Notes under the pieces: generated by a model
Told to the model about the DNA's origin: nothing
The model's database searches: none
What the model saw: only the letters and a program-made list of their open reading frames with translations
NCBI GenBank assembly: GCA_029252555.1
Contig: JAQXBF010000037.1
Coordinates: 1 to 64,000, forward strand
Source of the DNA: Porticoccaceae bacterium
GTDB lineage: Bacteria > Pseudomonadota > Gammaproteobacteria > Pseudomonadales > Porticoccaceae
DNA length: 64,000 nt
Reading direction: 5' to 3'
Translations under genes and position numbers: made by a program
In this document: positions 16,889 through 24,932 of the stretch, in pieces
Layout of the letters: the number at the start of each line of letters is the position of its first letter
Position numbering within the stretch: the stretch's first letter is position 1

Positions 16889-17575
16889 TTAAATGCCAAT
16901 ACGGTCAACAGCGGCTAGAGAGATAAACTCGCCATCACCGACTTCTAATGATAATTGTTGGGCCTGTGGGTCCCACTTAACGCTCTTTACCTGGGCCATT
17001 GTGGTTACAGGGGCAGTTTCTAATTTGCCGTTGCGAACAATATTCGCCGTCATTAAATAGCCGCCGCGGGTCACTGGCTGGCCATAGTTGTTGCGGCCAT
17101 CCCAATTTAAGTCCACTCGGCCTGGCGTCTGTCTACCGCGAGTTTCACGGAATACAAGATCACCGGTTTTGGGGTCATAGACACTGACGATTAATTCCTC
17201 AGCGCCATTGGGCAAATTCACAGAGCCTTTAGACATAGCACCGTTGCCGCCCTCAAAGAAGCCGCCTTCTACTGCCACTGTTTTACCCACCAAATTGGCA
17301 CCAGCCATCATTTGATCCTGCCGCATTCCGGCCGCCATTTCCTCTAGGGAGGCTTGCATACCTTTAATACCCTCTACTGAGGAGAATTGCGCCAACTGGG
17401 CCACAAAGGCTTCGTTGTCCATTGGGTCCAGCGGGTTTTGATTCGTCAGCTGAGTGGTTAGTAATGTCAGAAAAGCGTCACGTCCGAGCTCGTCATCACC
17501 GGAGCCGCTTTTCATCTGCTGGTCAGCATACTGATCAGAGGTTAAATAATTTGTTGTTGCGAGTGCGTCTACCAT
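16889..17575 (-). CDS. flgD: Hook assembly scaffold protein FlgD
   Basis: Hook cap that guides FlgE polymerisation. The N-terminal region contains LGRDAFLTLLTTQLTNQNPLDPMDNEAFVAQLAQFS (about 30-65), the FlgD signature. The C-terminal half has the FlgD Ig-like/Tudor domain with WDGRNNYGQPVTRGGY. The length of 228 is normal. It sits between flgC (11 bases) and flgE (28 bases). Confidence 0.96.
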   Translation of the reverse strand: MVDALATTNYLTSDQYADQQMKSGSGDDELGRDAFLTLLTTQLTNQNPLDPMDNEAFVAQLAQFSSVEGIKGMQASLEEMAAGMRQDQMMAGANLVGKTVAVEGGFFEGGNGAMSKGSVNLPNGAEELIVSVYDPKTGDLVFRETRGRQTPGRVDLNWDGRNNYGQPVTRGGYLMTANIVRNGKLETAPVTTMAQVKSVKWDPQAQQLSLEVGDGEFISLAAVDRIGI

Positions 17576-17586
17576 GGGATATCTCC

Positions 17587-18012
17587 TTAAACCTTCGTCA
17601 GGTCAAGCGTGCGCATCATGAGCTCGCGCGCTGTATTAATAACTTCAACGTTGTTCTGGTAGCTGCGTGCCGAAGACATCATGTCTACCATCTCGGTCAC
17701 CTCTTCAACATTTGATAAGTAGATAAAGCCATCTTCATCTGCCTTCGGATTGCCGGGATCATGAATGCGCCGGTGGGGTGTTGTGTCCGTGGCCAAACCA
17801 GCCACCTTAACTCCGCCAACATGCTCTGCCCCCTGATTGGTTTGCGCTTCTGTAAGAAGAGCCTCAAAAACAGGACGTTTCGCTTTGTAGGCCTCTTCTG
17901 GGCTGCTGGCGATGGTGCTGGCATTGGCCATATTGGATGCAGTGGTGTTCATGCGAACCATCTGTGCGTTCAGTGCGGTACCTGCGATACCAAAAATATT
18001 GCTAATCGACAT
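17587..18012 (-). CDS. flgC: Proximal rod protein FlgC
   Basis: Rod subunit of 141 residues. The N-terminal helix has a degenerate rod motif (TTASNMANASTIA), the centre has the FlgC-type KRPVFEALL, and the end has the VTEMVDMMSSARSYQNN helix. The ATG at 18012 is preferred over an upstream TTG at 18018, because GAGGGGAG (18020-18027) is spaced 7 bases from the ATG and only 1 from the TTG. It lies 2 bases beyond the flgB stop. Confidence 0.95.
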   Translation of the reverse strand: MSISNIFGIAGTALNAQMVRMNTTASNMANASTIASSPEEAYKAKRPVFEALLTEAQTNQGAEHVGGVKVAGLATDTTPHRRIHDPGNPKADEDGFIYLSNVEEVTEMVDMMSSARSYQNNVEVINTARELMMRTLDLTKV

Positions 18013-18014
18013 TA

Positions 18015-18401
18015 TCAATCTCCCCTCAGTGCTTTTCGCACTCCACTCATACTGCCCTCTAAAAATCGCAGCGTTGCTTGATACTCTGACGCCGCTTTAC
18101 CGTACTTGGCCTGCTCGACACTCAGCTCCACTGTGTTGCCATCTGCTGAGGTGTTAAATGGAATCGTGTACACCATTTCCCCCTGACCCATCGAACTCTC
18201 AGATCTGATGTGCATCGACTGCGTTGTCCTAAGGGAATGGGTTTGCTGGGTTTCATCCAGAACGGCCTTAAAATCAAGGTCACGGGCTTTGAAACCAGGG
18301 GTATCTGAGTTGGCAATATTGCGTGCAAGAATTTCCATCCGCTGGCTACGAAGGCTCAGGGCCTGTTCTTGGCTTCCAAATGCTGAATCAAATAATTTCA
18401 T
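18015..18401 (-). CDS. flgB: Proximal rod protein FlgB
   Basis: First gene of the rod-hook operon, 128 residues. Family features are the LARNIANSDTPGFKARDLDF signature near residue 30 and the C-terminal AASEYQATLRFLEG helix. I take the ATG at 18401, because family members begin at M-x-LFD; a TTG at 18416 would add five residues of no known conservation. A sigma54 promoter lies about 80 bases upstream, with flgA divergent on the other side. Confidence 0.95.
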   Translation of the reverse strand: MKLFDSAFGSQEQALSLRSQRMEILARNIANSDTPGFKARDLDFKAVLDETQQTHSLRTTQSMHIRSESSMGQGEMVYTIPFNTSADGNTVELSVEQAKYGKAASEYQATLRFLEGSMSGVRKALRGD

Positions 18402-18478
18402 ATCATTCCCGTTCAAGTTTTAAAATGTTATGCCGATGTTACGATTGGTTGTGTAAACACCGCGAATACTTCGGTTAA

Positions 18479-18494
18479 TGCAAAACAGGTGCCA
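18479..18494 (-). promoter_or_regulatory. sigma54 promoter of the flgB operon
   Basis: On the minus strand the sequence is TGGCACCTGTTTTGCA. It has the -24 GG and -12 GC elements with the required 10 bases between them and is identical to the consensus at TGGCAC and TTGCA. The predicted start is about 65 bases before the flgB ATG. It would serve flgBCDEFGHIJKL-fliD. Confidence 0.9.
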
Positions 18495-18668
18495 ACTCAG
18501 CGGCAATGGCCACATTTTGATGTTTATACCCATTAAAAACAGTGAGTTAGCGATTCTATAAATTCCCTCTTTAGAACCGGTTGCCGCTTTTCCGGTAGTT
18601 TTTTGCCGCTTTTATTTGCCGCTATGTCGGTATTGCGTCACCCCCCCTCTGTGGCCCATACTCGGGCT

Positions 18669-19733
18669 ATGCACAAACTAATAATTGTTATTTTTGCTTC
18701 GCTGTTGGCTTCGTTTAGCCAGGGTCAAAATAGCCATCCGCTACCTGCCAATAAGCAGTTGCTGATCAGTCAGGCTGAGGCCTGGGTGTCGGAACAGACG
18801 GGCCTGAGTACTAAGAAAATTGAAATAGCTGCCATTGACCGGCGGCTCTTGGTGCCCCACTGCGGCTCAGACTTTGCGGTAAGCTTTCCCTACCCTTCAA
18901 GCCAACAGAACATCAAAGTTCAATGCCCCGATACCGGCTGGCAGATATTTGTCGCCGTGTCTTTACACCGCAGCTCAGAGGGATTTGTCTTCACTCGAGA
19001 TATGCGGGTCAATGAGGCAGTTAGTTCTGAAGATGTTGCGATTAAAACCTTCGACCGTCCGATTAAAGGTGCCGTTACCGACCTCAATGACCTCGATAAT
19101 GTAAGTCTTGTGCGGGGGGTAAAAAGTGGCGATTTAGTGCTTGAGCGTTTTTTGGCAGAAAAGATTTTTGTCTATCAACTAGGCAGGGATATTTTGCAGG
19201 GCGAAGTGATAAAGCAGGTAGACATTACCACGGTCAGCATGAGCCTACCCCGCACCGGTGCCGATCAGCGATTTCCTATACGCCTGATCAATCAAGCCGT
19301 TGCTGCCCGTGATTTGCGCGCTGGTGCGATACTTTCTCGCCGCGACTTAAATGTTAAGCATATGGTGATGACCGCTAAAACAATCGTTACCCGTGGGCAA
19401 AAACTGTCGTCTCAGAATACCGAGCTCAAGGCCTTTTACGGCAAGCTTCCGGCTGGTGCCCTACTGGAAGCCGCAGATCTGAATCAGATGGAGGCAATGC
19501 GCACCATTAGAGCTGGCCAGCTGCTGCGATCCTCAGATGTGCGACTTATGTCGATGATTAATAAGGGCGATACAGTGGTACTGAATGTGGGTGCTGGACC
19601 GCTAAATATTAGTACAACCATGATTGCTCTGGAAAATGGCAAGCTCGACCAGCAAATTAAGCTATTAAATACAGAGTCTAACGAAACCGTGAGAGCAGTG
19701 GTATCGGGGCCTGGGGAGGCGAGAGGCCTATAA
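18669..19733 (+). CDS. flgA: P-ring assembly chaperone FlgA, extended
   Basis: Periplasmic chaperone for FlgI. The start is taken as ATG 18669, which gives a clean signal peptide (LIIVIFASLLASFS, cut near SQGQ); a start at 18603 would put 22 unlikely residues in front. The mature protein has an N-terminal FlgA domain and then SAF/FlgA beta-clip units. The C-terminal one (RTIRAGQLLRSSDVR, then NKGDTVVLNVGAGPL) is classic FlgA. Similar hairpins (DLRAGAILSRRDL, KLPAGALLEAADL) occur before it. At 354 residues it is longer than the usual 220-240. It is divergent from flgB, as in Pseudomonas and Vibrio. Confidence 0.9.
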   Translation: MHKLIIVIFASLLASFSQGQNSHPLPANKQLLISQAEAWVSEQTGLSTKKIEIAAIDRRLLVPHCGSDFAVSFPYPSSQQNIKVQCPDTGWQIFVAVSLHRSSEGFVFTRDMRVNEAVSSEDVAIKTFDRPIKGAVTDLNDLDNVSLVRGVKSGDLVLERFLAEKIFVYQLGRDILQGEVIKQVDITTVSMSLPRTGADQRFPIRLINQAVAARDLRAGAILSRRDLNVKHMVMTAKTIVTRGQKLSSQNTELKAFYGKLPAGALLEAADLNQMEAMRTIRAGQLLRSSDVRLMSMINKGDTVVLNVGAGPLNISTTMIALENGKLDQQIKLLNTESNETVRAVVSGPGEARGL

Positions 19734-19779
19734 AACTGAAATAAAAGGCTAAAAAATATAATTTATTTCGATTTTCCCC

Positions 19780-19806
19780 TGTAGATATTTGATTTGCTGC
19801 CGATAT
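19780..19806 (+). promoter_or_regulatory. Candidate sigma28 promoter of flgM
   Basis: TGTAGATA (19780-19787), an 11-bp spacer, GCCGATAT (19799-19806). The -10 is 7/8 of consensus and the -35 is 4/8, with exact spacing. It lies about 50 bp before the flgM start. FlgM is often made from a FliA-dependent promoter as feedback. Confidence 0.6.
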
Positions 19807-19856
19807 ACTCTATCGTAGAGTTAAACTTTTAGGTAGTTTGTCTAAAGGAGATGACC

Positions 19857-20156
19857 ATGACAGATCCAATTTCAGGTCTTAGCCGCAGCCAGGTGCAAGT
19901 CAACCCGGGTGCTGACAAGACTAAAAGCGATAAAACTGCGGAAGCCAATGAGGCCCCTGTGGCCAAGTCGACTGCGCCGGTAAATGATGAGCTGGTTCTG
20001 AGCGATGCTACGGAAACTGCACTGGCCAATGCCGAGTTCGATGCCGAAAAGGTAGCGAAGATTAAAGCTGCAATCGAAGCAGGCAACTATCCATTAGATG
20101 CTGAGCGTATCGCCGAGAGCTTTGCTTCTCTAGAACGCATGATTGGCAGCAAATAA
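19857..20156 (+). CDS. flgM: Anti-sigma28 factor FlgM
   Basis: Binds FliA until the hook is complete, then is secreted. It is 99 residues: a disordered, Lys/Ala/Thr-rich N-terminal half and the conserved C-terminal sigma-binding region (VAKIKAAIEAGNYPLDAERIAES). AAAGGAG (19844-19850) touches the ATG at 19851 but is spaced 6 bases from the ATG at 19857, so the latter is chosen. It is followed by flgN after 163 bases. Confidence 0.94.
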   Translation: MTDPISGLSRSQVQVNPGADKTKSDKTAEANEAPVAKSTAPVNDELVLSDATETALANAEFDAEKVAKIKAAIEAGNYPLDAERIAESFASLERMIGSK

Positions 20157-20319
20157 GCTACTTATGGAGTTTATTTAGCTGCCATAACGGACCATTACCG
20201 CTCATATAGTTTGGCCGTTGCAGTAACCCATACGCGTAGGTGGGATCTTAAACTACGCTTTCCATCCGCACAAATAGTCCGTATTCTTGTCCTGAAAATT
20301 AATCAAAGTAGCGGTTTAT

Positions 20320-20757
20320 ATGAATAGCGCTGACGCTGAATACCTCGCAAAAACAAAACACAAAGCTCTGGTCTTAAAGCAGGTCCTTGAAAGTGAATTT
20401 CAGGCACTTAAAGATCAGGATCTCACTCAATTTGATGAGCTGCAAAAACAGAAACTAGACATTCTTACCTTTCTCGCCAGCGAGGATCTTCTGGAGCGAG
20501 TTAAGCTGTATACAGAGGCTAATGATAAGCAGACTGCGTTGGATAACCTGTCGGCCTGGGATGAAATTATGCTCCTAATAGCCGAGTGCAAAGATTTACA
20601 CCGCCGCAACGAAGTTTTTATTAGCCGCAAGCTGGAAACCATTCGCGGTGCCCTACACAGCATTCAGTCTCCAGACCCAATGAATACCGTTGAGGTCTAC
20701 GATCGTCTCGGCAAGATTCGTCCCAATCGCAGCCGTCAGACGATGGGCGACGCTTAA
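20320..20757 (+). CDS. flgN: FlgN-type export chaperone
   Basis: Predicted cytoplasmic chaperone for FlgK and FlgL. It is 145 residues, almost wholly alpha-helical, with the FlgN pattern of a long N-terminal helix (VLESEFQALKDQDLTQF) and a second helix with CKDLHRRNEVFI. The C-terminal tail has YDRLGKIRPNRSRQ, common in the Pseudomonas/Vibrio FlgN-like proteins. Position after flgM supports the call. Confidence 0.85.
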   Translation: MNSADAEYLAKTKHKALVLKQVLESEFQALKDQDLTQFDELQKQKLDILTFLASEDLLERVKLYTEANDKQTALDNLSAWDEIMLLIAECKDLHRRNEVFISRKLETIRGALHSIQSPDPMNTVEVYDRLGKIRPNRSRQTMGDA

Positions 20758-20776
20758 TATCGTCTAATCGGCCAGG

Positions 20777-21058
20777 CTATTTTGGTCGATAGCCTTCGGG
20801 CTCAATACCTTTGAGCCAGTACACCCAAGATAAAACAACTGCCACCGCTACATATAAATTTTCTGGAATTTCTTCTTTTAATTCGAGCTGACTCAGCAAT
20901 GCCACCAGCTGTGGGTCTTCAGCAATATGCACGCCTTGCTTTTTTGCCTCATCAATAATTGCCTCTGCCCACTCGCCCTCCCCTTTTGCCGTGAGTATGG
21001 GTGCTGGGTTATGCCCATATTCAAGGGCGATCGCTTTTCTGATAAATGTATAGGTCAT
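20777..21058 (-). CDS. FlhB C-terminal-domain paralog (FlhX/FhlB-like)
   Basis: Free-standing copy of the FlhB/EscU cytoplasmic switch domain, 93 residues. It begins in the region that matches the FlhB cleavage loop, with GHNPAP where FlhB has NPTH or NPEH, then AKGEGEWAEAIIDEAKKQGVHIAEDPQLV, parallel to the FlhB pattern of AKG..A..IRE.A....P. The His after NPx is absent, so autocleavage is not expected. There are no transmembrane helices. It overlaps the preceding fliK-like gene by 4 bases, so the pair is translationally coupled, as for similar pairs known in pseudomonads. Its likely role is tuning export specificity. Confidence 0.85.
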   Translation of the reverse strand: MTYTFIRKAIALEYGHNPAPILTAKGEGEWAEAIIDEAKKQGVHIAEDPQLVALLSQLELKEEIPENLYVAVAVVLSWVYWLKGIEPEGYRPK

Positions 21059-22131
21059 GTTCGTACATCCACCACCTGCCCTGGGCCAGACAATGTGGGG
21101 TCAATGGTCGGCCGCCGAGCATCTAGCAACGTCAGTTTCGACAGCTCCAACCCAAAGCCCCTAAGCTGCTGCACTAGGTCCGACGAAGCTGAACGGGCAA
21201 TAGCCACTGCACCTGGACGGTCGGCCCAAAGTATCATTTCTATCTCAGCGCTGGCTTTAAGCGTGGTCTTTAGCCACAGCTCGCCCATTGAATCAGTCTC
21301 GGTGTGCAGGTTAATGACCCAGTCTGCCTCTTCCTCTCCCTCATAATTTGCTTCCCGTTCTATATGCACAGCTACCGGATGGGCATCAAAAAAGGGCAAC
21401 ACAAAATGGTATGAGACCTCGCGACTTTGCTGGGCCTGTAAACCTTCGATCTGGTAACTTTCGATTTCATCGATCGCGCGGCTGAGCTCGGCAATTGCGC
21501 GAGTTTGATTTGGCAATGTCGCTTTTAGCAGGTTGCGCAAAAACTGTTTCATATCTGGGCGCGCCGCACCTTGCTGCATCAATAAGTACTCGCCAAACAG
21601 ACCAGAACTGAGTAGGCCGTTGCGCACCACATCTGGTGTTATGCGCTGCATGCTGGTTAGCAGCTGGCTCGCCTGCTGCTTGGCATTAGCCGCGCCCAAC
21701 TGGTTAACAAATTGCGTTATGGTTTCTTGGCGAAATAGCTGATTGACCATTGATGGTTGGTTCGGCCTATAAAGCAAACTGAGCAGTCGCGGAGAGGCAC
21801 CAAGTTCTGACGGTACCGGAATAGATGTTGAAGCAATATTGAGTTGATTGCCCAGAACAGGTTTTAGCGATCGCCCATAAATTGAGCTCTCGACACGAAA
21901 GTCTATCCGATCACCAATCTTGAACCGCTTGCTGTCGTCCCAATCCAATTCACGATTATTCAGAACTAATTTTAGCAGGCCACCACGGTCTTCGATAACA
22001 CCACGGACAATTTGATTGTCTCTAAGGCCTATGGCTTTGGCTACCTGTTCAGAAACCCGCGCAGCCGCGATACCCTCCATAGGCACTGGGGGCGGTCGTG
22101 GGCTTACATTGATTTGCTCTGGGCCTAACAC
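21055..22131 (-). CDS. Second FliK-like (Flg_hook domain) protein
   Basis: 358 residues. The C-terminal 150 residues resemble the FliK Flg_hook domain: a VSYHFVLPFFDAHPVAVHIE strand pair, then ELWLKTTLKASAEIEMILWADRPG, a helix DLVQQLRGFGLELSKL and a last short strand. The N-terminal half is unlike fliK at 37652-38731. Operon partnership with a stand-alone FlhB switch domain (4-base overlap) suggests the two act together on hook length or export switching. The function is inferred from family and context only. Confidence 0.72.
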   Translation of the reverse strand: MLGPEQINVSPRPPPVPMEGIAAARVSEQVAKAIGLRDNQIVRGVIEDRGGLLKLVLNNRELDWDDSKRFKIGDRIDFRVESSIYGRSLKPVLGNQLNIASTSIPVPSELGASPRLLSLLYRPNQPSMVNQLFRQETITQFVNQLGAANAKQQASQLLTSMQRITPDVVRNGLLSSGLFGEYLLMQQGAARPDMKQFLRNLLKATLPNQTRAIAELSRAIDEIESYQIEGLQAQQSREVSYHFVLPFFDAHPVAVHIEREANYEGEEEADWVINLHTETDSMGELWLKTTLKASAEIEMILWADRPGAVAIARSASSDLVQQLRGFGLELSKLTLLDARRPTIDPTLSGPGQVVDVRT

Positions 22132-22181
22132 ATAGTCGACCTTGGCAGATTGGCCTCTAGGTCTGGGTTTCTAGCTCATCG

Positions 22182-22682
22182 CTAGGGGAACTGCACCCAG
22201 TCATCCCGCTCGTCATAATGAGAGGATTTTTTTGTGGATTTGGCAGCAGCGTCGGTAAAAATCACCTTGTGAATATCTGCGGCATCGGGGAGTTTGAGTT
22301 TACGGCCAGCAAACATCCAGTTGGGATTGCTGCGCTTAAAGGCATGTGGGTTAGCTCGCACTATGGCCTGTTGCAATATTTTTTTACGTACCGGCACATT
22401 GGGCACGGTGCGCTCAATAATTTGACTGAGCGTGTCGCCCAAACGAGTTTTGTAATAGCCATTTTCAGCGGCCATTACTGGCTGTTCTAGCCCTTCTTGC
22501 AATGCGCTAATATCCTGCATTAACTGAGCCAGGGCCTGTTCTGCATCGCTGGTGTCGGCAAAGGCCCCTCCGGCCGTCGCTGTGGCTACCAAACCTGTGG
22601 CAACTATGGCAATCATAGTCATCCAGAAAAGCTTGGCCATAAATGCTTTGAATGCGGTGATCATATTTGCAATTTTTTTCAT
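22182..22682 (-). CDS. LysM-domain exported protein of a flagellar locus
   Basis: 166 residues from ATG 22682, supported by AAGGA 7 bases upstream (a GTG at 22700 would precede the ribosome site). It has a hydrophobic signal (FWMTMIAIVATGLVATATAG, ending at AFA), a short helical segment, and a FimV-type LysM domain: GDTLSQIIERTV, then QQAIVRANPHAF and FAGRKLKLP. It probably binds peptidoglycan in the periplasm. Genes on either side are flagellar (flgT-like upstream, fliK-like downstream), so it may help anchor the basal body. This role is inferred. Confidence 0.7.
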   Translation of the reverse strand: MKKIANMITAFKAFMAKLFWMTMIAIVATGLVATATAGGAFADTSDAEQALAQLMQDISALQEGLEQPVMAAENGYYKTRLGDTLSQIIERTVPNVPVRKKILQQAIVRANPHAFKRSNPNWMFAGRKLKLPDAADIHKVIFTDAAAKSTKKSSHYDERDDWVQFP

Positions 22683-22755
22683 CGTTATTTCCTTAGTCAC
22701 TTTTTACTCTCTTTTGGCTAAGCCTTATATACCAGATTGAAACTAAATCTACTTA

Positions 22756-24081
22756 TTAAAAATGCATTGCAACGCTGCTGTTTAGCAGGCTTCTTTGGGA
22801 CCAGTCGGGGCCTGCCACATATTTTAAGGTGGCGGTGTGTGCTGTCACTGAGCTTACCTCGGCAAGACCCAGGCCAGCGAGGCCCGGCATACTTAAAGAC
22901 TCGTTGAGTATGTTTTTGTCGGCACTGATCAGGAATTGATCTCCCACTTTAATGCCGGCAATCGCACCAGCATTAATATTGACTCTCTCTATGGAGCCAG
23001 GTATTCGCTCTAGCCGATAGAATTCTTCCTGACATTCCATAAACTCCGTAACCTCGGCGATAAATTCAGCGGTGACCTGGGCCAAATCCTGTTGCAGTGG
23101 TTCTGGCATGGGTGATTTTGAGTAGCCTCGGGGAACCGCCGGATAATCAAGGGGCAGTATTTTGCGCCACAATGGCGTGCCCTGTTGCCGGTCAGTGAGG
23201 ATCAATTCATAGCTGAGTTTTTGCTTCGGCCAAGGCTTGGAATAACTTAGGGCCGGAATCTTTTCTGCGGTTTTGGCGACGCCGTTGTAAACAGCATCAA
23301 AACCATAGGAAAGTGCATCAACCAATGCATCTCGCTCAATAGGTGTCGAGATTTCCAAGTTGGCATACTCTTCCGTTTCAGCATGCTCCGCGCGCAAAAC
23401 AATATCAAAACGATAGCGCACATTGTCTGCTTTGGTACCAGTAAGAAATCGATCGTAGGCAGAGGCATATTTTTTTTCTGCTTGCAAAGACCAGTCGGGG
23501 GAACCTAACAGTGCCCAAATTAGGGCTTCTTGAGTTAAGTTGGTCAGCTCCTGCAAATAATGGTCGCCAATGCGCTTTTTCTGGTGGGCATTGGTTACAT
23601 TGGAACCAATGCTAACAATTGCTTCCCGGCGGTTATTGGGCCGCGCCCCTGGGCAGGCCTGGCCGCCAGTTTTGAGCTGGGCAACAATATCAGCGATATC
23701 AATACCACTGGTACGTTTAATATCTAGCACGCGCACGCCACTTATCTGGCTGTCCGTGGACAGCACCGATGACTCATGGAGAACTCCGAGGCTATCAAGG
23801 AAGGAAGCGCTGTTTAAACGCAAATCTGTATCTAGTGCCAAATCAACCAGAGCCTGTTTAATGGCTTCCAGCTTTTGTTCCGCACTGGCTCTGGCAAGCT
23901 GTTCTGGAGATTGCTGGGTTTTTTCTTGCAGTGAATATTTTTCATTAAAGTCCGCAATCAAAGATTCTACCGTCACCCTGTCGTCGGCTTCTGCCTGACT
24001 GGCCCAAAGCAATGCTAAGCCAATACCCACAACCGCTCTAAGGCTACGGCTATTGGCTGGGTTTTTTGTTTGAATGGACAT
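22756..24081 (-). CDS. flgT: FlgT-like H-ring protein
   Basis: 441 residues with a signal peptide (VVGIGLALLWASQAEA). The N-terminal domain resembles FlgT_N (ASAEQKLEAIKQALVDLAL and later a VRVLDIKRTSG strand). The middle region is compatible with FlgT_M. The C-terminus (AGIKVGDQFLISADKN, then GLAEVSSVTAHTATLKY) has the FlgT_C fold pattern. Vibrio FlgT is about 380 residues. Next to flgP, it fits the H-ring that surrounds the LP ring in Na+-driven polar flagella. The similarity is remote, so other outer-membrane assembly roles are possible. Confidence 0.62.
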   Translation of the reverse strand: MSIQTKNPANSRSLRAVVGIGLALLWASQAEADDRVTVESLIADFNEKYSLQEKTQQSPEQLARASAEQKLEAIKQALVDLALDTDLRLNSASFLDSLGVLHESSVLSTDSQISGVRVLDIKRTSGIDIADIVAQLKTGGQACPGARPNNRREAIVSIGSNVTNAHQKKRIGDHYLQELTNLTQEALIWALLGSPDWSLQAEKKYASAYDRFLTGTKADNVRYRFDIVLRAEHAETEEYANLEISTPIERDALVDALSYGFDAVYNGVAKTAEKIPALSYSKPWPKQKLSYELILTDRQQGTPLWRKILPLDYPAVPRGYSKSPMPEPLQQDLAQVTAEFIAEVTEFMECQEEFYRLERIPGSIERVNINAGAIAGIKVGDQFLISADKNILNESLSMPGLAGLGLAEVSSVTAHTATLKYVAGPDWSQRSLLNSSVAMHF

Positions 24082-24102
24082 AATGCCTAAACACTCAATT
24101 GA

Positions 24103-24621
24103 TTAAGACCGCGCCAGACGCTGCTTAGATTTAGCAGCTAGAAACAGTCGGCGAAGATCATTAACAATGTCTTTGTCCAGGGACAATGTTGTCTCGTAAG
24201 TATCATCTCCCACCGGGTTAATGCTCACTAAGCGAGCACCATAGACCAAACCCTGAACTCGGGCTTTCAGCGTGTCGCTTTTCATCACCATCTCACCAAT
24301 GGTGGTGTTGGCGTCTAAGTACTGCCCATAGATTTGCTCCATCAGCGCTCGGTATGCATCCAGTTTGGATGCGCGAATGGAAAGAATTCGTTGCTGGGCG
24401 GGAATATCACTTTTCTGGGCGCTAATAACGGCATAGCCAGTTGCCAGAATATTATCGTTTTGGTCAACAATACCCTGAATGACCGCAGCATTGTAATCAT
24501 CGACATTAGTTGCACAGCCAGAGAGGGTGATTGCACCTAGGGCAACCAAGACAATAGAGCGTGTGAATTTTTTGGCTGATTTTCTTAGCACCTGTAGTGC
24601 TGGGCTTAAATTCGTTTTCAT
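24103..24621 (-). CDS. flgP: FlgP-type outer-membrane lipoprotein
   Basis: 172 residues from ATG 24621, with an AGGAAAG ribosome site; an upstream start at 24756 would destroy the signal peptide. There is a lipoprotein signal with lipobox TLSGCA. The LPP20/FlgP signature follows: QRILSIRASKLDAYRALMEQIYGQYLD, then RVQGLVYGARLVSI and a YETTLSLD strand. In Vibrio and Campylobacter, FlgP forms basal disk or H-ring structures at the outer membrane. FlgO, often encoded with it, is not seen here. It is 21 bases upstream of the flgT-like gene. Confidence 0.86.
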   Translation of the reverse strand: MKTNLSPALQVLRKSAKKFTRSIVLVALGAITLSGCATNVDDYNAAVIQGIVDQNDNILATGYAVISAQKSDIPAQQRILSIRASKLDAYRALMEQIYGQYLDANTTIGEMVMKSDTLKARVQGLVYGARLVSINPVGDDTYETTLSLDKDIVNDLRRLFLAAKSKQRLARS

Positions 24622-24831
24622 CGTCTTTCCTATTCTGCTGGTTGAATATGTAATCGGCAGCAAAATAGCCAACAGGGGAAACCTGTTTCTATTCGCAACC
24701 TCAGTATTGATAATATCGGCAGGAAGTCCAGAGTCTTGAGCCTTAAAATAAAGCACGATATCAGTAAATAGAAGGAAGGATGAAAAGGGGGGGCATTACG
24801 CCCGCGGCACCGACGCGGCCAATATTCACTT

Positions 24832-24847
24832 TGGCATATATATTGCA
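24832..24847 (+). promoter_or_regulatory. sigma54 promoter of flhA-flhF-flhG-fliA
   Basis: TGGCATATATATTGCA, with the -24 GG and -12 GC 10 bases apart. Start of transcription is expected near 24858, about 75 bases before the flhA ATG. Confidence 0.85.
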
Positions 24848-24932
24848 TTTCTTAGCCATGTAACCCAAAAAGCAAAAGCAAGGCTTTCAGGGGATTTATA
24901 TAACTAACTGTTTTTATTAAGGTTTTTATTAA

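Noticed and set aside
18585-18602. Possible sigma54 site for flgA on the plus strand (CCGGTAG..TTTTGCC)
   Set aside because: The GG-GC spacing is 9, not 10, and the flanking match is poor.
20774-20795. Terminator at AGGCTAT/ATAGCCT between flgN and the flhX-like gene
   Set aside because: The arms are 7 bp and neither side has a T-run, and it overlaps the end of the minus-strand gene; not convincing.
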